Shown here: positions 33,967-39,858 of the stretch, piece after piece
Position numbering within the stretch: the first letter of the stretch is position 1
Layout of the letters: the number at the start of each line of letters is the position of its first letter
The notes under the pieces: generated by a model
What the model was told of the DNA's origin: nothing
The model's database searches: none
The model's input: the letters and a program-made list of their open reading frames with translations, nothing else
NCBI GenBank assembly: GCA_964651005.1
Contig: CAZYVL010000011.1
Span: 1-39,858, forward strand
Length of the DNA stretch: 39,858 nucleotides
DNA from: DATMFV01 sp964651005
GTDB lineage: Bacteria; Verrucomicrobiota; Verrucomicrobiia; Chthoniobacterales; Chthoniobacteraceae
Reading direction: 5' to 3'
Program-made: the position numbers and the translations under genes

Positions 33967-34934
33967 TGCTTTGGCTTGCCGTCATCGCCTGTCTGCTGGT
34001 TTCGTTCGCTTTCTCGGGGATCGAGGCCGGGATTCTGAGCATCAACCGCGTCCGGCTGCGCCATCGGGTGAAGCGACGCGAGCCTGCCGCGCTGCGGCTC
34101 GAAGCGTTGCTCAACGAGCCGGAGCGGGTGTTGCTCACGGGGGTGATCGTCACGAACCTGATGAACATCTTCGCCATTGTGCTGGCGACGACGGCGTTTG
34201 CCAGGCTGTGGGGCGGCGTGGGGTACTTCGTGGCGTTTGCGCTCTTTCTCCCGCTGCTCCTTTTCGTGCTGGAGCTGCTGCCGAAGTCGCTCTTCCGCCG
34301 CTTCCCCTACCGGGCGCTGGCGCGGCTTTCGTGGGCGTTGCGCGCGGTGGAACGGCTTCTCTCCCCCCTGCTCCGCTGGACGCCCGGGCTGGCGAAAACG
34401 CTCCTGCCGAACCTCCCCGGCGACGAAACGCGGCGGCTCATCGCGGGCCGGGAGGACTTCAAGTATTTCATGCTGGAGAATGAGCGTTCGGGGGCGATCT
34501 CCGCGCTGGAGCAGAGCCTGATCCAGAACGTCGTCGATTTTCATTCGCGCTCCGCGCGGGAACTGATGCTTCCGCTGGAGCGGTTCCCCGCTGTCGCGCC
34601 GGAGACGAGCGTGGAGGCGCTGCTTGCCGCGCTTCCCGAGGCGGAGACGGAGTACCTGCTGATCCGCCCGGAGCGGGGCGGCGTTGGTAGCATCACGGGC
34701 ATTGTCCCGCTTTTCGAGGTTCTCCTGGCACGCGGCGCGCACTCCGGCATCGGCGCGTTCGCACGGCCGCTAACCGCCGTCCCGCCGACCGAGAAAGGCC
34801 CGCGCCTGCTGCGGCGGCTGCGCAACGCGCGCACCCCCGCCGTGCTGGTGGTGGACGGGGGCCAGCCGGTCGGGCTGATCCTTCGGGAGGCGCTCTACCG
34901 GGAAATCATTCTGCCGGAGGCGAAAGACGGCTGA
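33966..34934 (+). CDS. CNNM-type membrane protein, divergent second copy
   Basis: The 322-residue protein repeats the CNNM plan: membrane domain (IEAGILSINRVRLRHRVKR, about residues 1-140) followed by a degenerate CBS pair (about 180-315, ARELMLPLERFPAVAPETS and VLVVDGGQPVGLILREAL). The C-terminal CorC_HlyC domain is absent, and the usual SAAETA of the first helix is replaced by SGIEAG. ATG 33966 overlaps the preceding stop, so the two are made together and may form a heteromer, since CNNM proteins work as dimers. A TTG three bases upstream is not needed. Confidence 0.85.
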   Translation: MLWLAVIACLLVSFAFSGIEAGILSINRVRLRHRVKRREPAALRLEALLNEPERVLLTGVIVTNLMNIFAIVLATTAFARLWGGVGYFVAFALFLPLLLFVLELLPKSLFRRFPYRALARLSWALRAVERLLSPLLRWTPGLAKTLLPNLPGDETRRLIAGREDFKYFMLENERSGAISALEQSLIQNVVDFHSRSARELMLPLERFPAVAPETSVEALLAALPEAETEYLLIRPERGGVGSITGIVPLFEVLLARGAHSGIGAFARPLTAVPPTEKGPRLLRRLRNARTPAVLVVDGGQPVGLILREALYREIILPEAKDG

Positions 34935-34955
34935 TCCGGGGGGACGGGGCCGCGA

Positions 34956-34969
34956 TTTTTCGCGAAAAA
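34956..34969. promoter_or_regulatory. Perfect 14-bp palindrome TTTTTCGCGAAAAA upstream of gatB
   Basis: The palindrome lies 84 bp before gatB and 21 bp after the second CNNM gene. It could be an operator or part of a terminator (a short CGCG turn with A/T arms gives a weak hairpin). GC-rich DNA makes such a perfect A/T-armed palindrome notable. Confidence 0.35.
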
Positions 34970-35053
34970 AGACCGCCGCGCGGGCAGGCAAATTTAATCC
35001 TTTTCAACCCGGCCTTTGCCCTTCTGAATTCCGGGTACCTTTCCCGTTCCATC

Positions 35054-36511
35054 ATGAAGAAGTACCTCGTCACCATCGGCCTTGAAGTGCACGTCCAGCT
35101 CAAGACGCGCAGCAAGATGTTCTGTAGCTGCCCCGTCGAGTTCGGCGCGGACCCGAACACGCATACCTGCCCGGTCTGCCTCGGGCTGCCGGGGGCGCTG
35201 CCGGTGATGAACCACGAGGCGCTGAAGATGACCGCGCTCACGGGGCTGATGCTCGGGTGCGAAATCCCGCCGCTCTGCAAGTTTGACCGCAAGCAGTATT
35301 TCTACCCGGACATGCCGAAGAACTACCAGATTTCGCAGTACGACCTCCCGCTCTGCCTGGGCGGCGGGGTGCTGCTGCACGATCTGGCCTACCCGAAGGA
35401 TGCGCAGAAGACGATCGCGCACCCGGACAAGACCGTCCACCTCACGCGCATCCATCTGGAGGAGGATGTCGCCAAGAGCTTCCACTTTGACACGCACACG
35501 GGCATCGATTTCAACCGCGCGGGCACGCCGCTCATGGAGATCGTCAGCGAGCCGGAGATCGGCTCGCCCGAGGAGGCGTTTGCTTATCTCACCGCGCTCA
35601 AGCAGATCCTTGTCTACGGCAACGTGAGCGACGCGGACATGGAGAAGGGGCAGCTCCGGTGCGACTGCAACGTCTCCGTACGCCCGGAGGGGCAGGCCGA
35701 GTACGGCACGAAGATCGAGATCAAGAACATGAACACGATCTCCGGGGTGCGCCGCGCGCTTGCCTACGAGATCGACCGTCAGATCGCCCTGGTGGAAAAG
35801 GGGGAGACGCTCCTCCAGGAAACGCGCCGCTGGGACGACGCCACCGGCCAGACCTCGCTCATGCGCATCAAGGAGAGCGCGCATGACTACCGCTATTTCC
35901 CGGACCCCGATCTGCTCCCGGTGGAAACCGCCGCCCTCGTCGCGGAGGTGCGCAGCCGCGTGCCGGAACTCCCGGCGCAGAAGCGCGCCCGCTTCATGGA
36001 GCAGTACGGGGTGAGCACGTATGACGCGGGGGTGCTCGCCAACGATCTCCCGCTTGCCCGCTACTTCGAAGAGGCCGCCGCGCACGCGCGCAAGCCGAAG
36101 CATGTCGCAAACTGGATTCTCAACGACCTTGCCAGCGCGCTCGGCGCGGCGGGCCTCGGGATCGAGGAATGCCCCGTCTCTGCCGGGAGTCTCGACGCGT
36201 TGGTGAACCTGATCGACGACGGCAAGATCAACGGCAAGCAGGGGAAGGATGTCTTCGCCGAGATGTTCGCCACCGGCAAGGAGGCGAACGCCATCGTGGA
36301 AGAAAAGGGGCTCAAGCAGGAGAGCGACCCGGGCGCGATCGAGGCGCTTTGCGACCAGGCCATCGCCGCGAACCCGAAGGCGGTCGCGGAATACAAGGGG
36401 GGCAAGCTCGGCTCGATCAACTTCCTCAAGGGACAGGTGATGAAGCTCTCGCAAGGGAAGGCGAACCCGGCTCTTGTTAATGATGTGTTGACTCAAAAAC
36501 TCGCGCAGTAA
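35054..36511 (+). CDS. gatB: Asp-tRNA(Asn)/Glu-tRNA(Gln) amidotransferase subunit B
   Basis: GatB binds the misacylated tRNA and carries the kinase step of the GatCAB transamidase. The 485-residue protein begins VTIGLEVHVQLKTRSKMFC. Zinc-binding cysteines are C24, C26, C39 and C42. The cradle domain includes FDRKQYFYPDMPKNYQISQY, IHLEEDVAKS, DFNRAGTPLMEIVSEPE, and the helical and YqeY-like tail domains follow (KQGKDVFAEMFATGKEANAIV). gatA and gatC are not adjacent, as is common in some phyla. Together with AspRS this implies an indirect route to Asn-tRNA and/or Gln-tRNA. Confidence 0.97.
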   Translation: MKKYLVTIGLEVHVQLKTRSKMFCSCPVEFGADPNTHTCPVCLGLPGALPVMNHEALKMTALTGLMLGCEIPPLCKFDRKQYFYPDMPKNYQISQYDLPLCLGGGVLLHDLAYPKDAQKTIAHPDKTVHLTRIHLEEDVAKSFHFDTHTGIDFNRAGTPLMEIVSEPEIGSPEEAFAYLTALKQILVYGNVSDADMEKGQLRCDCNVSVRPEGQAEYGTKIEIKNMNTISGVRRALAYEIDRQIALVEKGETLLQETRRWDDATGQTSLMRIKESAHDYRYFPDPDLLPVETAALVAEVRSRVPELPAQKRARFMEQYGVSTYDAGVLANDLPLARYFEEAAAHARKPKHVANWILNDLASALGAAGLGIEECPVSAGSLDALVNLIDDGKINGKQGKDVFAEMFATGKEANAIVEEKGLKQESDPGAIEALCDQAIAANPKAVAEYKGGKLGSINFLKGQVMKLSQGKANPALVNDVLTQKLAQ

Positions 36512-36538
36512 GGGAGGGGGTTCCCGGCACGGGAGCGC

Positions 36539-38284
36539 GTGCGCACCCTCTCCGTTGCGACCGCAAAATCGCTCCCCCGGATGTCCCGCTCTCTCGCCAC
36601 GCTCGTTGCCCTCGCCGCCGCGCTCTTCTTCGGCGCGTTTCTGGCGTGGCCGGTTGTGCAGAGCGTGCAGGGGGCGTTCGTGGACGCCTCGGGGCGCTGG
36701 ACCTTCGATTATGTCGTCGAGGTTTTCCGCAACCCCGTTTACCTGGAGGGGCTTTGGAATGCTTTTCGGCTCGCCGTGATGAGCACGGTGCTGACCGCCT
36801 GCCTCGCGCTGCCGCTTGCCTGGGCGGGGACGCGCTTCGACTTTCCCGGCAAACCGGCGCTCCTCGCGCTGCTGCTGGTGCCGATGGTGCTGCCGCCGTT
36901 TGTCGGGGCGATCGGGATGAAGCAGATCCTCGGGCAGTATGGCGCGCTCAATGCGGCGCTCACACACCTCGGCCTTCTCGCCCCCGGCGCGACGATTGAC
37001 TGGCTGGGCGGCTTCCCCGACGGGCGCTTCTGGGGGATCGTGCTGATGAACGCCCTGCATCTCTATCCGATCTTCTTCCTCAACGCCTCGGCGGCGCTGG
37101 CGAACCTCGATCCGGCGCTGGAGGAGGCTGCGGAAAACCTCGGCTGCACCGGCTGGCGGAAGTTCCGCCGCGTCACCCTCCCCCTCGCCGCTCCCGGTCT
37201 TTTTGCCGGGGCGACGCTCGTGTTTATCTGGGCGTTTACGGAACTCGGCGTGCCGCTGATGTTCGACTACACGCGCGTCACGCCCGTGCAGATCTTTCGC
37301 GGGCTGCGCGAGCTTTCGGGCAATCCGTTTCCGTACGCGCTCGTCGTCGTCACGCTGGTGGCGACGCTTTTTCTTTACGCTGTCGGGAAATGGGGGTTCG
37401 GCGGGCGCGCCTTTGCCATGCTCCCGAAGGCGACGCGGGCTGCTTCGGCACGGCATCTCGGCGGCGCGCGCGGCTGGCTCTGCTCCGCGCTTTTTGCGGG
37501 AGTGATCGCGCTCGCGCTGCTCCCCCACGCGGGGGTCATTCTTATCTCCGTGGCCAAGGAGTGGTACGCCACCGTGCTGCCGGAATCGTGGACGCTGGCG
37601 CACTACCAGGCCGCGCTCGGGCATGAACTGACGGTCCCCTCCATTCTCAACAGCGTCCGGTATGCCGGACTGGCCACCGGGGTCGATCTGCTGCTTGGCA
37701 TCGGCATCGCCTGGATCGTCGTGCGGACCACCCTGCCCGGGCGCGCCGTGCTCGACACTCTCTCCATGCTCCCGCTGGCGGTCCCCGGGCTGGTGCTCGC
37801 CTTCGGCTATCTGGCAATGACTCAGGAGGGACGGTTCTTCGCGTTTCTCAACCCGCTGCGCGACCCGACGCTGCTCCTTGTCATCGCCTACAGCGTGCGA
37901 CGGCTGCCGTATGTGGTTCGCTCCGCCGTCGCCGGGCTGCAACAAACGAGTGTCGCCCTGGAGGAAGCCGCGCAAAACCTGGGCGCCACGCCGCTGCGCG
38001 CGCTGCGTCGGATCACCCTGCCGCTCATCGGCGCGAACCTCATCGCCGGAGGGCTGCTTGCCTTCTCCTTCGCCATGCTGGAGGTTTCTGATTCGCTCAT
38101 CCTGGCGCAGCGCCGGGCTGATTTCCCGATCACCAAGGCGATCTACGAGCTTTTCCAGCTTCTGGGCGAGGGCCGTTACCTCGCCGCCGCCCTTGGCGTC
38201 TGGGCGATGGTTTTCCTCGGCATCACGCTTTTCGGCGCAAGCCGCGTGCTGGGGAAGAAAATGGGGGCGCTCTTCAGGATTTAA
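36539..38284 (+). CDS. Fused ABC transporter permease, ferric iron (FbpB/ThiP) type
   Basis: The 581-residue integral membrane protein contains two BPD permease domains in one chain, as in FbpB/SfuB iron or ThiP thiamine transporters. Each half has the EAA loop that contacts the ATPase: EEAAENLGCTGWRKFRRVTLP in the first and EEAAQNLGATPLRALRRITLP in the second. About twelve membrane helices are expected. The start is GTG 36539 with GGGAG just upstream (36531-36535); ATG 36581 is an alternative 14 codons later. It begins 27 nt after gatB, but no ATPase or binding-protein gene is adjacent, so the substrate is not certain. Confidence 0.88.
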   Translation: MRTLSVATAKSLPRMSRSLATLVALAAALFFGAFLAWPVVQSVQGAFVDASGRWTFDYVVEVFRNPVYLEGLWNAFRLAVMSTVLTACLALPLAWAGTRFDFPGKPALLALLLVPMVLPPFVGAIGMKQILGQYGALNAALTHLGLLAPGATIDWLGGFPDGRFWGIVLMNALHLYPIFFLNASAALANLDPALEEAAENLGCTGWRKFRRVTLPLAAPGLFAGATLVFIWAFTELGVPLMFDYTRVTPVQIFRGLRELSGNPFPYALVVVTLVATLFLYAVGKWGFGGRAFAMLPKATRAASARHLGGARGWLCSALFAGVIALALLPHAGVILISVAKEWYATVLPESWTLAHYQAALGHELTVPSILNSVRYAGLATGVDLLLGIGIAWIVVRTTLPGRAVLDTLSMLPLAVPGLVLAFGYLAMTQEGRFFAFLNPLRDPTLLLVIAYSVRRLPYVVRSAVAGLQQTSVALEEAAQNLGATPLRALRRITLPLIGANLIAGGLLAFSFAMLEVSDSLILAQRRADFPITKAIYELFQLLGEGRYLAAALGVWAMVFLGITLFGASRVLGKKMGALFRI

Positions 38285-38296
38285 ACTAGTATTACG

Positions 38297-38370
38297 CCGT
38301 GTTCTTTGTGTCCTTTGTGAGAGCAACAAGGCGCTGGGGATGGACTCTCACGGAGGCACAGAGATCACGG
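38297..38370. repeat. Inverted repeat of the CCGTGTTCT...GTGAGAG type
   Basis: The arm 38297-38323 (CCGTGTTCTTTGTGTCC and on) and the reverse complement of 38345-38370 agree at 21 of 26 aligned positions with one extra base; 21 bp separate them. Elements with this CTTTGTG/CTCTGTG wording recur in the genomes of several phyla and give spurious proteins. Here it lies between convergent genes, so the hairpin may also stop transcription. Confidence 0.7.
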
Positions 38371-38403
38371 AAAAGGCTATCCTCTGGGTCAGTTTAAGCC
38401 AGT

Positions 38404-38967
38404 CTAACCGGAGAACCACCACCAGCCGTCTTCAAGAAAGACCGTGGTTTTCCAACGGCTTTTCACCCATGCCAAGCCCAATTCCTGATTCCCGGGAATA
38501 AAGGCATATCCAAAACTTTTGTTCGGGAAACCGCCGCCCGTAAACAGAAGAATCAGCTTCGTCTCTCCATTTTCAATCAAAAGGACTTTCCGCACATTCC
38601 CCCTTCTCTCCTCAACAAATCGGTTTACGGATTCATCCTCCACGCCACGGTCAAGAATCAAATCGGAAACAATCCGAAATTGTTCGTGGTAGAGCTTGAA
38701 CCGCAGCGGAACAGCCCACCTGAATAAAGGAAAGCTAACCAGATAAAACAATATCGCCCCAAAATACACCCATCTCCACCTCCGCCCCAGGGAATCCAGC
38801 GACAAGAGACCTACCACGGCAGCCACCAGAAAAGCCGGTATCGAAACCTGGCGCAGCAAAGTCAAATCCACCCCCTCGAATATCGCATGTGAAATCTGAA
38901 TCACGGACCCCGCCAGCAGCAATCCTGTACAAATAAAGAAAAGACACTTTTTGAGTTTAATTCTCAT
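38404..38967 (-). CDS. Small membrane protein of unknown function
   Basis: I do not recognise this 187-residue protein. It has three hydrophobic segments in the first half (FFICTGLLLAGSVIQISHA, SIPAFLVAAVVGLLSLDSL and WVYFGAILFYLVSFPLF) and a soluble C-terminal half rich in charged and aromatic residues (ending FLEDGWWWFSG). Its GC is well below that of the neighbours and it stands alone between a dispersed inverted repeat and the groEL terminator, so it is probably acquired or lineage-specific. The only good start is ATG 38967. Confidence 0.65.
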   Translation of the reverse strand: MRIKLKKCLFFICTGLLLAGSVIQISHAIFEGVDLTLLRQVSIPAFLVAAVVGLLSLDSLGRRWRWVYFGAILFYLVSFPLFRWAVPLRFKLYHEQFRIVSDLILDRGVEDESVNRFVEERRGNVRKVLLIENGETKLILLFTGGGFPNKSFGYAFIPGNQELGLAWVKSRWKTTVFLEDGWWWFSG

Positions 38968-39102
38968 TGTCGCATTCGGACCAAGGCATCACCTCGAATC
39001 CCCATCTTTTATACCAGTCCCAGGGAGCAGGCAACGCCAGCTCTTTACAAGAGAAATCTATTTACGGTTAAATTCCACACGGGCACGCCCCGCCCGAGGC
39101 AC

Positions 39103-39137
39103 AAAAAAACCAGGCCCGGAATGGCTTCCGGGCCTGG
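39103..39137 (-). terminator. Rho-independent terminator of groEL
   Basis: A perfect 12-bp stem (39110-39121 with 39126-39137, arm CCAGGCCCGGAA) with a 4-base loop is followed, on the minus strand, by seven T (39103-39109). It lies 62 bp after the groEL stop and faces the right way. Confidence 0.92.
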
Positions 39138-39199
39138 CTTGAAGTTTCACGGATGAAATCCCGGCAAGGCCAAGGCTTATCCGCGTTCTTTGGAACGGC

Positions 39200-39858
39200 T
39201 TAGTAGTCCATTCCGCCCATGCCGCCCATGCCGGGGCCGCCGGCGGGAGCGGGCTTCTCCTTCTCGGGCAGCTCGGTGACGACGGCTTCCGTCGTCAGGA
39301 GCAGGCCGGAGATGGAGGCGGCGTTCTGGAGCGCGCTGCGGGTGACCTTGGTCGGGTCCACCACACCGGCCTTCACGAGGTCCACGTATTCGCCGGTGGC
39401 GACGTTGTAGCCTTCGTTGCCGCTGCGCTTCTTGACTTCCTGCACGATGAGCGCGCCTTCCTGCCCGGCGTTGTTCGCGAGCTGGCGAAGCGGCGCTTCG
39501 ACCGCGCGGCGGATGATTTCGAGGCCGATCTGTTCGTCGCCTTCGAGCTTGAGGCCGTCGAGGGCCTTCTGCGCGCGGAGAAGCGCGGTGCCGCCCCCGG
39601 GGACGATCCCCTCTTCAACGGCGGCACGCGTGGCGTGCAGCGCGTCTTCGACGCGGGCCTTCTTCTCCTTCATCTCGGTCTCGGTCGCGGCGCCGACGTT
39701 GATGACGGCCACGCCACCGGCGAGCTTCGCGAGGCGCTCCTGGAGCTTCTCGCGGTCGTAGTCGGAGGTGGTTTCCTCGATCTGGCGGCGGATCTGGTTC
39801 ACACGGCCCTGGATGTCGGCCTGCTTGCCTTCGCCTTCGACGATGGTGGTGTTTTCCT
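39200..39858 (-). CDS. groL: Chaperonin GroEL, C-terminal part (continues past the window)
   Basis: GroEL forms the 14-mer folding chamber that works with GroES in the cytoplasm. The last 219 residues are present: ENTTIVEGEG at the window edge, RIRRQIEETTSDYDREKL-like helix (here VNQIRRQIEETTSDYDREK), ERLAKLAGGVAVINVGAATE, EEGIVPGGGTALL, GYNVATGEYVDLVKAGVVDPTKV and the GGM tail (GGPGMGGMGGMDY). The frame is open to position 39858, so the start, and groES if present, lie outside. Downstream is a strong terminator. Confidence 0.97.
   Translation of the reverse strand, partial: ENTTIVEGEGKQADIQGRVNQIRRQIEETTSDYDREKLQERLAKLAGGVAVINVGAATETEMKEKKARVEDALHATRAAVEEGIVPGGGTALLRAQKALDGLKLEGDEQIGLEIIRRAVEAPLRQLANNAGQEGALIVQEVKKRSGNEGYNVATGEYVDLVKAGVVDPTKVTRSALQNAASISGLLLTTEAVVTELPEKEKPAPAGGPGMGGMGGMDY

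Noticed and set aside
34994..38329. Open minus-strand frame of 1111 codons antisense to gatB and the permease
   Set aside because: It is opposite two certain genes and has shadow composition; its first residues (SQRTQRTRRNT) come from translating the inverted repeat at 38297-38370.
1..39858. tRNA or rRNA genes
   Set aside because: Intergenic spaces were read for tRNA arms and rRNA signatures and none was seen; almost all spaces are under 250 bp.

Overview
The window is a GC-rich chromosomal scaffold, probably from a metagenome assembly because it contains a run of exactly 100 N (12858-12957). The gene content fits the PVC superphylum, most likely Verrucomicrobiota: a remnant PEP-CTERM/autotransporter-like gene, GlgE, a putrescine route by agmatine deiminase, GatB, and few clear Shine-Dalgarno sequences. 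The lineage is inferred from protein style only. Almost all antisense reading frames are by-products of the high GC at third codon positions.

Layout. 1-2964 holds the 3' part of hisS, whose 5' side looks broken, then aspS. 3034-6231 is a GH2 beta-galactosidase. 6283-8211 (minus) is a P1B-4 type metal ATPase. 8418-12857 (minus) is a very large unrecognised membrane protein, cut by the scaffold gap, followed by a small secreted protein. 12958-15186 is an accessory patch: tandem repeats at the gap, an AT-rich palindromic promoter, an Orc1-like AAA ATPase and a decayed PEP-CTERM gene. 15187-17717 (minus) is nadB-panC. 17957-21273 is sucC-sucD-citrate synthase. 21500-27737 is a run of plus-strand genes: mpl, an M14 peptidase, a GST, an HNH nuclease, a secreted peroxiredoxin and glgE. 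27764-31388 (minus) carries a secreted C39-like cysteine protease and the putrescine pair aguA/aguB. 31574-32585 has a cyclophilin and a convergent DUF309 protein. 32662-34934 has two overlapping CNNM/CorC-type genes. 35054-38284 has gatB and a fused iron-type ABC permease. 38404-39858 (minus) has a low-GC membrane protein and the 3' end of groEL with a clear terminator.

How the genes fit together. HisRS, AspRS and GatB serve tRNA charging; GatB implies Asn-tRNA and/or Gln-tRNA is made by transamidation. SucCD and citrate synthase form a TCA block. NadB and PanC start NAD and finish pantothenate synthesis. Mpl next to an M14 amidase-like peptidase suggests murein peptide recycling. AguB and AguA together convert agmatine to putrescine. 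GlgE points to glucan synthesis from maltose-1-phosphate.

The least explained parts are the large membrane protein with its small secreted partner, and the AAA ATPase, whose promoter lies within a near-perfect palindrome with 10-bp elements every 20 bp, the last one covering the start codon. No complete new multi-gene system could be demonstrated.
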